From Marilutibacter spongiae (GTDB taxonomy: Bacteria > Pseudomonadota > Gammaproteobacteria > Xanthomonadales > Xanthomonadaceae): 64,000 nucleotides of DNA. This document shows positions 10,817 through 19,261 of this stretch, one piece after another. Numbering within the stretch: the first letter of the stretch is position 1; the number at the start of each line of letters is the position of its first letter. Below the pieces are notes generated by a model that ran no database searches, was not told the DNA's origin, and saw only the letters and a list, made by a program, of their open reading frames with translations. The translations under genes and the position numbers were made by a program. The stretch covers positions 186,001 to 250,000 of the forward strand of contig NZ_JACHTF010000001.1 in NCBI RefSeq assembly GCF_014145325.1. The letters are read 5' to 3'.

Positions 10817-11695
10817 ATGCGCGTTACCGTGGTTTTACCTGCAAAGAACGAGTCCGCTGGCCTGGCGATGACCTTGCCGGCGCTCGCCGGGGCGGTGCCG
10901 GGCGCGGAGGTGATCGTGGTCGACGACGGGTCCACCGATGATACGGCGGCCGTGGCGACGCTTCACGGGGCCACGGTGCTTTCCTCGCCCTATTCGATGG
11001 GCAATGGTGCGGCGATCAAGCGCGGGGCGCGCGCGGCCCGGGGCGATGTCATCGTATTCATGGACGCGGACGGGCAGCATGACCCGGCGCACATCCCCCT
11101 GCTGCTCGAGCGGATCGAGGCGGGCTACGACCTTGTCGTCGGTGCCCGGGACGGGACCGGGCAGGCCAACCTCCACCGGGGCCTGGCCAACCGGTTCTAC
11201 AACACGCTGGCCACCTGGATGACCGGACACAAGGTGCTCGACCTGACCTCGGGCTTCCGTGCCGTCCGCGCCGACAGGTTCCGCGAGTTCCTGCACCTGT
11301 TGCCCAACGGTTTCAGCTATCCGACGACCAGCACCATGGCGTTCTTCAGGAGTGCCTATCCCGTCGCCTACGTCCCCATGGCCGTGTCCCGTCGCGTGGG
11401 TACCAGCAGCCATATCCGCCCGTTCCGCGATGGCGTGCGTTTCCTGCTGATCATCTTCAGGATCGCCACCCTGTATTCGCCCTTGAAACTGTTCGCGCCT
11501 GCTTCGGCCGCGTTCCTGGCGACGGGCCTGGGCTATTACGCCTGGACGTTCCTGACAACGGGGCGGTTCACGAACATGAGCGCGTTGTTGCTCAGCGCCG
11601 CAGTGATCATCTTCCTGATCGGCCTGGTGTCGGAGCAGATCACCGGCCTGACATACCTGGCGTCGCGCCTCGACTCCGAGCACCCCCGGCCCTGA
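10817..11695 (+). CDS. Family 2 glycosyltransferase, polyprenyl-phosphate sugar synthase (DPM1-like)
   Basis: The 292-residue protein has an N-terminal GT-A domain with VVLPAKNESAG, VVDDGSTDDT and the metal site FMDADGQHDP. Such proteins move a sugar from a nucleotide donor to a lipid phosphate on the inner membrane. Two hydrophobic segments follow near the C-terminus (from about residue 225). The ATG at 10817 has a strong AAGGGGG ribosome site; an in-frame ATG is at 10802. It heads an eight-gene plus-strand cluster in which nearly every stop overlaps the next start. The exact sugar cannot be told. Confidence 0.85.
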   Translation: MRVTVVLPAKNESAGLAMTLPALAGAVPGAEVIVVDDGSTDDTAAVATLHGATVLSSPYSMGNGAAIKRGARAARGDVIVFMDADGQHDPAHIPLLLERIEAGYDLVVGARDGTGQANLHRGLANRFYNTLATWMTGHKVLDLTSGFRAVRADRFREFLHLLPNGFSYPTTSTMAFFRSAYPVAYVPMAVSRRVGTSSHIRPFRDGVRFLLIIFRIATLYSPLKLFAPASAAFLATGLGYYAWTFLTTGRFTNMSALLLSAAVIIFLIGLVSEQITGLTYLASRLDSEHPRP

Positions 11696-11696
11696 C

Positions 11697-12413
11697 GTGC
11701 CTGCGATGAACATGCTGCGCGTCGTCGCGAACTGGTTCTCCAGCACGCCGCTGCACCCGCAGTGGCTGATGGAGGACAGGGTGGTTCCGCCCGAGGTCGC
11801 CGGTTCGAGGGGCGTCGTGCTCGACATCGGCTCGGCCACGCGCTGGTTGCGGAGCCGGCTCGATCCCGACGCCTCCTATGTCGCGCTCGACTATCCCGCG
11901 ACGGCGACGGCGCTTTATGGCACGCGGCCCGACGTGCATGCCGACGCCCGCGCGTTGCCGATCGCGACGGCATCGATCGACGTGGTCGTGTGCCTGGAAG
12001 TGCTCGAGCACGTCGAGTCGCCGGAGCGCGCCCTGGAGGAAATGCACCGCGTCCTCAAGCCCGGAGGGATCGCGATGGTTTCGATGCCGTTCCTCTATCC
12101 CGTGCACGACGCACCGCACGACTTCCAGCGATGGACTTCACATGGTTGGATGGCGCGGGCAGGGCAGGCCGGGTTCAAGGTCAGGCGCCTCGAGCCGGTC
12201 GGGCACTCCATCCACGCCGCGGCGGTGCTGGCGGCCCTCGCCGTGACAGGCCCGCTGCAGGGCGCGCGCGCCGGCAGCCTCTCGTGGCGCCTGCCCCTTG
12301 CCGTGCCGATCGTGCTGCTGGTCAACCTCTCGGCCTGTTGCCTTGCCTGGTTCTGGCCGCGCTGGTCCGCCATGTGCACCGGGCATCGCCTGCTGCTCGA
12401 GAAGGGACCATGA
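11697..12413 (+). CDS. SAM-dependent methyltransferase, class I, with C-terminal membrane segment
   Basis: The 238-residue protein has a degenerate motif I (VVLDIGSATRWL) and clear later methyltransferase motifs: VVVCLEVLEHV, RVLKPGGIAMVSMP and HDAPHDFQRWT. This subgroup is common in surface-polysaccharide loci. A hydrophobic stretch near residues 195-220 may anchor it to the membrane. It starts one base after the preceding stop (GTG at 11697, with in-frame ATGs at 11706 and 11712) and its stop overlaps the next start. It probably methylates a sugar or lipid-linked glycan; the substrate is unknown. Confidence 0.75.
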   Translation: MPAMNMLRVVANWFSSTPLHPQWLMEDRVVPPEVAGSRGVVLDIGSATRWLRSRLDPDASYVALDYPATATALYGTRPDVHADARALPIATASIDVVVCLEVLEHVESPERALEEMHRVLKPGGIAMVSMPFLYPVHDAPHDFQRWTSHGWMARAGQAGFKVRRLEPVGHSIHAAAVLAALAVTGPLQGARAGSLSWRLPLAVPIVLLVNLSACCLAWFWPRWSAMCTGHRLLLEKGP

Positions 12414-13618
12414 GCACGGCGTCCCCCCGCAGGCCGCGCCTGCTTGTGCTGGCCTCCACCTATCCCCGCTGGCCGGATGACCCCGAGCCGGCTTTCGTGC
12501 ACGAACTGGCCAAGCGGCTGGTGGACGCGTTCGAGGTGACGGTGCTGTGCCCCCATGCCAGGGGAGCCGCGGCGAGGGAATGCATGGACGGGGTCCAGGT
12601 GATCCGCTACCGCTATGCGCCGGAACGCCTTGAAGTGCTGGTGAACGACGGTGGCATCGTCAACAACCTGAGGCGGCGACCCTGGACCGCGCTGCTGGTG
12701 CCGGCCTTCGTCCTGTGCCAGGCGGTGGCGCTCGCGGCCCTGGTGCGCCGATGGCGGCCCGAGGTGATCCATGCCCATTGGCTGGTGCCCCAGGGATTCC
12801 TTGCCGCTGCCCTGCGGGGGTGGGGAGGCACGTCGATCCCTTACCTCGTGACCTCACACGGTGCCGACCTGTTCGCGCTGCGTGGCCGCGCGACGCGCTG
12901 GATGAAGCGGTTCGCCGCCAGGCGCGCGGCCTGTGTCGCGGTCGTCAGCGAGGGGATGCGCGAGGAAGCCGTTCGCGCGGGCGTGGCACCCACGGCGCTG
13001 AGGGTGATGCCCATGGGCGTCGATCTCGAGCACCGCTACGTGCCGGACCCCACGGTCGCCCGCAGGAAGGACGAGTTGCTGTTCGTCGGCCGCCTGGTCG
13101 AGAAGAAGGGCCTGGACGTACTGGTCTCGGCGATGCCGGAGGTGCTGGCCCGCCGGCCGGACGCGTCGCTGCGTGTTTTCGGCTTCGGTCCCGAGGAGGC
13201 GCGCTGCCGTTCGCTGGTCGCCGCACTGCGGCTCTCCGACGTCGTCACGTTCGAGGGGCCCGCCACGCAGGACCTGTTGCCCGCGGCATACCGACGCGCC
13301 GCGCTGTTCGTCGCGCCGTTCATGCGCGCATCCTCCGGAGACCAGGACGGATTGGGACTGGTGCTCATCGAGGCGTTGGGCTGCGGGTGTCCCGTGGTCG
13401 TCTCCGAGTTGCCCGCCACGCGGGGACTTGCCAGCACGGCATCCGGGATCGCGACGGTGCCCCCGGGCTGCCCGGACCGGCTTGCCCGCAAACTGGTCGA
13501 ACTGCTCGAGTCGCCGCCGCCATGCGTGGGCGGCGTGGATGCATACGATTGGCGAAGGCGCGCGGCGGACCACGCCCGGGTACTGAAGTCGATCCTGCCA
13601 GCGGGACATGGCGAATGA
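12410..13618 (+). CDS. Family 4 glycosyltransferase
   Basis: The 402-residue protein has the two Rossmann halves of a GT-B fold. The N-terminal half shows LVLASTYPRWPDDPEPAFVH and HAHWLVPQGF; the donor-binding half shows LLFVGRLVEKKGLDVLV and the E-x7-E type segment GLGLVLIEALGCGCPVVVSE. This is the retaining GT4 family (nucleotide-sugar donors). ATG overlaps the stop of the methyltransferase gene by four bases and its own stop overlaps the next start. It is likely one of the enzymes extending the glycan made by this cluster. Confidence 0.88.
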   Translation: MSTASPRRPRLLVLASTYPRWPDDPEPAFVHELAKRLVDAFEVTVLCPHARGAAARECMDGVQVIRYRYAPERLEVLVNDGGIVNNLRRRPWTALLVPAFVLCQAVALAALVRRWRPEVIHAHWLVPQGFLAAALRGWGGTSIPYLVTSHGADLFALRGRATRWMKRFAARRAACVAVVSEGMREEAVRAGVAPTALRVMPMGVDLEHRYVPDPTVARRKDELLFVGRLVEKKGLDVLVSAMPEVLARRPDASLRVFGFGPEEARCRSLVAALRLSDVVTFEGPATQDLLPAAYRRAALFVAPFMRASSGDQDGLGLVLIEALGCGCPVVVSELPATRGLASTASGIATVPPGCPDRLARKLVELLESPPPCVGGVDAYDWRRRAADHARVLKSILPAGHGE

Positions 13619-14544
13619 CGGCGGCACGTCCGGAGCTCGCGAAGCTCGCCTGCGTGACGGTCACCTACCACCCCGACGTGGCGGTCGTGGTCCGGCAGTT
13701 GCGACGGTTGCCCGCGGAGGCGACCAAGGTCGTGATCGACAATGCATCGCCCGAGGCCCTGTGGTCCGAGCTGGTCGGAGCCATGGGCGACATCGAACGG
13801 GTCCTGGCCATCCGGCTTGGCGAGAACCTCGGGCTCGCGGCCGCTGTCAATCGCGCGGCCGCAGAGGTCGCTCGCCGCACGGATGCGTCGTGGCTGTTGT
13901 TGCTGGACCAGGACAGCGAGCCCGGCGAGCACGCCGTGGAAGCGTTGGTCGAGGCGTTCCAGGACGCCTGGCGGTCGGGTGGGTGCCCCGCCGCGGTGGG
14001 GCCGCTGCTGCTGGATCCCGCGACCGGCCTGAGCCACGGTTTCCATTGCGTGTCGGGGTGGCGCTGGTCGAGGCGCTTCCCGGAGCACGGCAGCGCCCCT
14101 ATGGCCTGCGCGGGCCTGAACGGTAGCGGCACGCTGACGCGATTGCAGTGCTTCATCGATTCGGGTGGATTGGACGAAGGGCTCTTCATCGACCACGTCG
14201 ACACCGAGTGGGGATTCCGGATGACGTCGCGCGGCGCCAGCTTGCTCGGGGTTCCCGATTCGATCTTCATCCACAGGATGGGCGAGGCCAGCAAGCGCAT
14301 ATGGCTCGGGGGCTGGATGAACTGGCCGGTACGCTCGCCGCTTCGCCACCGGTACCTGTTCCGCAACACGATCGTGTTGCTCGGCCGGGACTACGTGCCC
14401 CGGGTATGGAAGGGCTGGGCGGTGATCAAGCTGCTCCTTTCGGCCGTCGTCGTGCTGATCACCGGGCCTGCGCGCCTGCACAATGCCGGCGCGATGCTCA
14501 GGGGCGTCCTTGATGGCCTGCGCGGCCGGCGTGGGCGGCTGTGA
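13615..14544 (+). CDS. Family 2 glycosyltransferase, rhamnosyltransferase-like
   Basis: The 309-residue protein shows the GT2 features VTVTYHPDVAVV, VVIDNASP, LGENLGLAAAVNRA and the acidic metal motif LLLLDQDSEP near residue 100. The segment LFIDHVDTEWGFRM is typical of rhamnosyltransferase-type members. A hydrophobic C-terminal stretch (KLLLSAVVVLITGPARL) suggests membrane contact. It overlaps both neighbours by a few bases. The inferred rhamnose specificity comes only from family resemblance. Confidence 0.85.
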   Translation: MTAARPELAKLACVTVTYHPDVAVVVRQLRRLPAEATKVVIDNASPEALWSELVGAMGDIERVLAIRLGENLGLAAAVNRAAAEVARRTDASWLLLLDQDSEPGEHAVEALVEAFQDAWRSGGCPAAVGPLLLDPATGLSHGFHCVSGWRWSRRFPEHGSAPMACAGLNGSGTLTRLQCFIDSGGLDEGLFIDHVDTEWGFRMTSRGASLLGVPDSIFIHRMGEASKRIWLGGWMNWPVRSPLRHRYLFRNTIVLLGRDYVPRVWKGWAVIKLLLSAVVVLITGPARLHNAGAMLRGVLDGLRGRRGRL

Positions 14545-15827
14545 TGCATCGCGGGTCGACTTCGGGGCGCTTGGCGATCGACGTCTTCGCCAGTGGCGTC
14601 TGGATGGGCATCAGGCTGATTGCCCTGGCGGGATGGCTGCTGGCGCTTGCCCGTTTCGCGCCTGCCGACGACTTCGGTTGGCTGGCGGCGGTGCTGGGCG
14701 TATGCGCGGTCTGCACGCTGCTCTGCTGCCTCGGCATTCCCTATCTGTATTTCGCCGACGCCCAGGTCGGCGCCGGGGTGCGCCACGGACGCTGGAACGA
14801 GTCACTCGGCTGCATCCTCGCCTCGAGCCCGCCCATCGCCCTGGTGTCCAGCCTGGCCTTGTTCCTGTTGTTCGACGCGCCCGTTCCCTACGGTGTCCTG
14901 TTGTGCTTCGTGCTCGTCGAGGTCGCGTGTGCGGCGCTCATCCAGTCGTCCGCGCTGTGCATGCATGCCGATGGCCGGCTCGGGGCGGCCGCGGCGCTGC
15001 CCGCGCTGCCCGGCATCGGTCGGCTGGTGGCGGCCGCGGCGATCCTGTACGTGGAGCCCACCGGCCCCCGCGCATTCGAGCACTACCTGCTCGCGCACCT
15101 GGTGGTCAACGTGCTGGGCTGCCTCTTCTCAATGGGGTGGGTCGTGAAGGTCGGGGGGCTGCTCCCGGCGCCAAGGCTGCCGTCGCGCGGCACGCTCGCC
15201 GCTGGCTGGCGCTACGGTGCGATGGGGGGTGCCGCGCTGGCATGCAGCGAGCTGGACAAACCCTACGCCGGTCGTCTCGCGGGCCTGGAGGCAGCCGGCC
15301 ACTATTCAATGGCCTATCGGATCTGCGCGGCCTTGTCCGTGCCCGCCACGGCACTCTCCGCGAGCATGCTCCCGCGGTGGGCAAGAGCCGTGGCCGAGCA
15401 CGATGCACCTTACCTGCGCAGGTCCTTCGCCTGTTGCCTGGGGGGCGTGATGCTGGCCGGGATCGTGGTGTGGCTGGGCGTCAATGGCGTGACCCGGGCC
15501 CTCGATCCGGCGATCCTTGGGATATACCCGCGTTCGTGGACGATGCTCGGCACCCTGTCCCTGCTGGTCGGCGCGCTGGGCATGCACCAGGTCGCCGGGA
15601 CCGCGCTGCTCGCACTGGGACGGCCGCTGGCGCGCAGCGCCGTGGATGTCCTGGGGCTAGGGGTCCTGGCGGTATCGATGTTCCTGGGCAATAGCCGCTA
15701 CGGCCTCGACGGGATCGCCTGGGCGAGTGTCGTCAGCGAATATGTGGTCGTACTCGTCATGTCGCTGGTGGTTGTGGGTGCGATGACTCGCATGAAGCCG
15801 AAATCGAGGTGGAAGACCGATGGTTGA
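14544..15827 (+). CDS. Polysaccharide/oligosaccharide flippase-like membrane protein
   Basis: The 427-residue protein is hydrophobic along nearly its whole length, with about twelve predicted membrane segments, as in the MATE/Wzx-type flippases that move lipid-linked sugars across the inner membrane. Conserved charged residues fall in ELDKPYAGRLAGLEAAGHYS in the middle. ATG at 14544 overlaps the previous stop (an in-frame GTG is at 14541). Its place among glycosyltransferases supports export of a lipid-linked glycan. No Wzy-type polymerase was recognised in the cluster. Confidence 0.75.
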   Translation: MHRGSTSGRLAIDVFASGVWMGIRLIALAGWLLALARFAPADDFGWLAAVLGVCAVCTLLCCLGIPYLYFADAQVGAGVRHGRWNESLGCILASSPPIALVSSLALFLLFDAPVPYGVLLCFVLVEVACAALIQSSALCMHADGRLGAAAALPALPGIGRLVAAAAILYVEPTGPRAFEHYLLAHLVVNVLGCLFSMGWVVKVGGLLPAPRLPSRGTLAAGWRYGAMGGAALACSELDKPYAGRLAGLEAAGHYSMAYRICAALSVPATALSASMLPRWARAVAEHDAPYLRRSFACCLGGVMLAGIVVWLGVNGVTRALDPAILGIYPRSWTMLGTLSLLVGALGMHQVAGTALLALGRPLARSAVDVLGLGVLAVSMFLGNSRYGLDGIAWASVVSEYVVVLVMSLVVVGAMTRMKPKSRWKTDG

Positions 15828-16875
15828 TCGAAATCCTGCTGTCGAGGCGATCGTTCCCGCGACCGCTGGATGGGAGGCGGGGGAGCTCGAGATGCCCGGG
15901 CGCTGCATCGCCTGTGCCGGCAGTGACCTGGTAGGCAGGTACGCCGGCCTCGACGATCGCCTGGGCCGCATCCCGGGCTCCTGGGGGTTTCTGGAGTGCA
16001 CCGCATGCGGTGCCTTGAACCTGGCGCCCCGCCCGACGCTCGAAGCGGTGGGCAAGGCCTATCCGGGTGACTACGTCACCCACGACGACGGTGCCGGCGT
16101 CGCGGCGCGCGATGATGGCGACGGTCCGGTCTGGCGATCCATCAACGGTTACCTGAACATGCGGTTCGGGGCGAATCGCAAAGCGGCGAGCCGATTGGGC
16201 GGATGGTGTGTCGGCCTGTTGTGGCCGGTACGCTTCCAACTCGACTACTTCTTCCGGCACCTGCCGCCGACGCCGGGACGCCTGCTCGACGTGGGCTGCG
16301 GCAACGGCGCGTTCCTCAGTCGAGCGGCCGACGCAGGATGGACCGTCGAGGGGATCGAACCCGACCCGCAGGCCGCCGCCGTGGCCAGGCGGACCGGTTT
16401 CAACGTCTGGGAGGCTTCGCTCGAAGATGTATCCCCGACGCAGCCCTTCGACCGGATCACGCTCTCGCATGTACTCGAACACCTGCATGAGCCCGGCGCG
16501 GCATTGCAGCGGATGCGCGGATGGTTGAAGCCTGGGGGCGAGATCTGGCTGGCCGTCCCCAATCCGGGTGGCCCCGGGCACCGCTACTTTGGCCGGAACT
16601 GGTTTTCCCTCGATCCGCCGCGGCACCTCTGCCTGCCGACGTCCCGGCAGCTGCTGGCGATGCTCGCCGACGCCGGCTTCGACTCCGCGCGCCTGGTTCG
16701 GCGAGGCCGGGGCGCCCGGAGCTCGATCCTTCCGTCGGCGCGCTATCGCAAGGAGCGTGGCGATGGAGACTCGCCCCTGGTGCGTCCCCTTGTCTGGTTG
16801 ATCGACTTACTGGCGTCGATCTTTCCCGGCGCGAGCGAGGAAATCGTGGTGATCGCCCGGCGCGGGGACGCATGA
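15820..16875 (+). CDS. Zinc-ribbon SAM-dependent methyltransferase (copy 1)
   Basis: The 351-residue protein begins with a likely zinc ribbon, CIACAGSD and later CTACGALNL, separated by about 35 residues. A methyltransferase domain follows with motif I LLDVGCGNGAFLSRA, motif post-I GIEPDPQAAAV, and LSHVLEHLHEPGAAL. It overlaps the flippase gene by eight bases. It is a clear paralogue of the next gene, with matching motifs in the same order. Such proteins are frequent in LPS and glycan loci and probably methylate sugars. Substrate unknown. Confidence 0.8.
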   Translation: MVDRNPAVEAIVPATAGWEAGELEMPGRCIACAGSDLVGRYAGLDDRLGRIPGSWGFLECTACGALNLAPRPTLEAVGKAYPGDYVTHDDGAGVAARDDGDGPVWRSINGYLNMRFGANRKAASRLGGWCVGLLWPVRFQLDYFFRHLPPTPGRLLDVGCGNGAFLSRAADAGWTVEGIEPDPQAAAVARRTGFNVWEASLEDVSPTQPFDRITLSHVLEHLHEPGAALQRMRGWLKPGGEIWLAVPNPGGPGHRYFGRNWFSLDPPRHLCLPTSRQLLAMLADAGFDSARLVRRGRGARSSILPSARYRKERGDGDSPLVRPLVWLIDLLASIFPGASEEIVVIARRGDA

Positions 16876-17888
16876 CCGTGCGTAGCGAGGCGCCCGGTGC
16901 CCCCAAAGGCCTGGAGTTCGTCGAGGCATGCCCGGTCTGCGGAGGCGGCCAGCTCGAGGAGCGCTACCGGGAGCTGGTCGACCTCGAGGAAGGGGTGCCG
17001 GGTTCGTGGTCGATGTCGGCCTGCAGGCGCTGCGGGAGCCTGCTGCTGAATCCAAGGCTCGATGCCGCGCACATTTCCAGCGCCTACACGTCCTATTACA
17101 CGCATGCCTCTCCCGAGTACGAGAATCGCCTGCTCAGTGCCGACGACGCGCTTTCCTCGGTGGCACGGTCCTATCTGCAGGGGCGTTTCGCTTCCCCGGG
17201 GGCCAAGGGCCGCAGCGCGACGGCCCGCCTTTTCGGCCTGGCCTGGCCGCTCCGGCAGCAGGCCGACTACTTCATGCGGCACCTTCCGCCCGTAGCGGGC
17301 AGCCTGCTCGACGTAGGCTGCGGAGGCGGTGGATTCCTGGTGCGTGCCCGTGCGTTCGGCTGGGACGTGCAGGGCGTCGAGCCCGACCCCGTCGCCGCCG
17401 CGGTGGCCAGCGAGGTGTCGGGCGCCACGGTGGTTCCGTCGCTGGATGCGCTGGACGGACGGCTGTTCGACCGGGTAACGCTTTCGCATGTCGTCGAGCA
17501 TGCCCACGAGCCGATGGCATTGATCGAAGACTGCGTCCGCCGTCTGCGTCCGGGTGGGACGCTCTGGCTGGCGACGCCGAACATCCACGGCATCGGCCAC
17601 CGTGTGTTCGGCAGGCATTGGCAGGCACTGGAGACGCCCCGGCACCTGGCCATGCCCTCGGCTCCTGCGCTCGCGCAATTGCTCGAACGCGCGGGCCTCG
17701 TCGACGTGCGATTCGTTCGTCGCGGGCGCGGCGCGGGCAAGCGCATCCGGGCAAGCGCGACACGGACCGGCGCGCGTCGCTGGACCGTGCTGGCGCCTTT
17801 GCTCGCCTGCGTCGTCGACGTCCTCGCCAGCCTCGCGCCCCGGGCGGCAGAGGAACTGGTGGTGGTGGGCAGGAAGCCGGGCCCATGA
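16872..17888 (+). CDS. Zinc-ribbon SAM-dependent methyltransferase (copy 2)
   Basis: The 338-residue protein repeats the architecture of its upstream neighbour: an N-terminal CPVCGGG and CRRCGSLLLNP ribbon, then LLDVGCGGGGFLVRA, GVEPDPVAAAV and LSHVVEHAHEPMAL. The two genes overlap by four bases, which fits a tandem duplication that has since diverged. It is probably another sugar or lipid-linked glycan methyltransferase. The following glycosyltransferase starts inside its stop. Confidence 0.8.
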   Translation: MTVRSEAPGAPKGLEFVEACPVCGGGQLEERYRELVDLEEGVPGSWSMSACRRCGSLLLNPRLDAAHISSAYTSYYTHASPEYENRLLSADDALSSVARSYLQGRFASPGAKGRSATARLFGLAWPLRQQADYFMRHLPPVAGSLLDVGCGGGGFLVRARAFGWDVQGVEPDPVAAAVASEVSGATVVPSLDALDGRLFDRVTLSHVVEHAHEPMALIEDCVRRLRPGGTLWLATPNIHGIGHRVFGRHWQALETPRHLAMPSAPALAQLLERAGLVDVRFVRRGRGAGKRIRASATRTGARRWTVLAPLLACVVDVLASLAPRAAEELVVVGRKPGP

Positions 17889-18772
17889 AATCCCGGTGCG
17901 CCGCGATCATCGTCGAGTACCGCTCGGCCGCCAGGACGATTGCCTGCGTGGCTTCGCTGGCCGGGCAGGGGCTCGAGGAGATCGTCATCGTGGACAACAG
18001 CGACGACGGCCGCCTGACCTTCGATGCGCTGGCGCGAGGCCTCGGGCACGACCCGAGGGTGACCCTCCTCGATGCGGGCGGCAACCTGGGCTTCGCCGCG
18101 GGCATCAACCGGGGACTGGCCCGCCTGCCGGTGGGACACGGGCGCGTGCTGGTGATCAACAACGACGCGGTGGCGCCGTCCGGCCTGGTCGCGAGGCTCT
18201 CCACGGCGCTGGATGCGGCGCCGGAGGCGTGCATCGCGTTCCCGGCGCTCGTTCACGCGGGCGCGCCGCTGGGTGAAATCCATTACCACCGCTGGTTCGC
18301 GCTCCTGCTTTCCCGGCCGTGGCCGGGGACCTTCTGCGTGCCGCGGGGCTGCTGCATGCTGGTCGATCGCCAACGCTTGCCGCGCGAGCGTCTCTTCGAC
18401 GAGGACTTCTTCATGTACGGCGAAGAGATCCAGCTGGGCTGGTCCCTGCGCGATCGCCCCGGCGCCCTCGTGTTCGTCGGCGACTGCGAGGTGACCCACG
18501 AGGGGTCCGCGGCGGCCGGGATGGGATCGCCGTTCTACGAGGAACGCACCGCGTTGGCCCACGTCCTGTTGACCTCCAAACTGGCCAACGGCAATCGACT
18601 CCTCCTCATTGCCCTGTTCGTGGCAAGGCACGGCTCGCTGTTGGCCAGGGCGCTGCTGCGCAGCCTGCGTGCACGCAGTGGCCTGCCGGTCATGGCGTAC
18701 GCGAACGCCTGTGCCCTGGCTCGCCGTGGCTCGACCGGATTGGCCGGCACAACGGCGAAGCCGCCGCCATGA
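17885..18772 (+). CDS. Family 2 glycosyltransferase, last gene of the glycan cluster
   Basis: The 295-residue protein has the GT2 pattern IIVEYRSAARTI, IVIVDNSDDG, AGGNLGFAAGINRGL and the metal site LVINNDAVAP. FDEDFFMYGEEIQLGWSL is the typical acceptor-side acidic motif of rhamnosyltransferase-like enzymes. The C-terminus has one hydrophobic segment. It overlaps the methyltransferase before it by four bases and ends 18 bases from the convergent pilin gene. Specificity cannot be read from the sequence. Confidence 0.85.
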   Translation: MKSRCAAIIVEYRSAARTIACVASLAGQGLEEIVIVDNSDDGRLTFDALARGLGHDPRVTLLDAGGNLGFAAGINRGLARLPVGHGRVLVINNDAVAPSGLVARLSTALDAAPEACIAFPALVHAGAPLGEIHYHRWFALLLSRPWPGTFCVPRGCCMLVDRQRLPRERLFDEDFFMYGEEIQLGWSLRDRPGALVFVGDCEVTHEGSAAAGMGSPFYEERTALAHVLLTSKLANGNRLLLIALFVARHGSLLARALLRSLRARSGLPVMAYANACALARRGSTGLAGTTAKPPP

Positions 18773-18790
18773 GCGGCAGGAGGCTTCGCG

Positions 18791-19210
18791 TCAGCGACAG
18801 CTGCTCGGCATGTATTTCGCGTCGAGGCCGCCGCAAGACCAGCTGATGCTGCCCTGGTTGTCGGCGGCCGTCATCACCAGGGTCTGGCCGCTGATCTTGG
18901 CGCTGGCGCTACTGCCGAAGAGGATCGTCACGCTACCGGTGTTGTCGACCGTCACCGAGCGCACGTAGCGACCCGTGATGGACGCGGGCTGCGCCATCCC
19001 GGCGACCGTGTTGTTAGCCGGGAACTGGCCGCTGTCCGCGTAGAAGGTCGCCACCGCCTCCTTGCCGGAGGTGGACAGATTGAGGCCCTCGGCCACCTGG
19101 CCGCGGGCGACATAATCCTGGTAGGCGGGGAGCGCGATCGCGGCGAGGATGGCGATGATGGCGACCACGATCATCAGCTCGATCAAGGTGAATCCTTCGT
19201 TCCTTCTCAT
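18791..19210 (-). CDS. Type IV pilin, second copy (PilA-like)
   Basis: The 139-residue prepilin has a six-residue leader and cleavage site [16 protein letters not shown], with the Glu at mature position 5. A long hydrophobic helix follows, then a globular C-terminal domain. Two cysteines near the C-terminus (SWSCGG and SSCR) bound a short disulfide loop. It shares the N-terminal half and the NQGS region with the pilin at 21288 but differs in most of the head. A CTAGGGGAA-type ribosome site precedes it, as at the other pilin. It lies 51 bases after the GT-C gene and may be co-transcribed with it. It could be a major or a minor pilin. Confidence 0.93.
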   Translation of the reverse strand: MRRNEGFTLIELMIVVAIIAILAAIALPAYQDYVARGQVAEGLNLSTSGKEAVATFYADSGQFPANNTVAGMAQPASITGRYVRSVTVDNTGSVTILFGSSASAKISGQTLVMTAADNQGSISWSCGGLDAKYMPSSCR

Positions 19211-19261
19211 AGTCCATTTCCCCTAGAACGTCTTGAGTGCGCGAATTGGGCGTCTACGACT

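Noticed and set aside
19211-19261. Separate sigma-54 promoter for the second pilin.
   Set aside because: The 51-base gap to the GT-C gene has no TGGCAC-TTGC pair. The gene is more likely read with its upstream neighbours.
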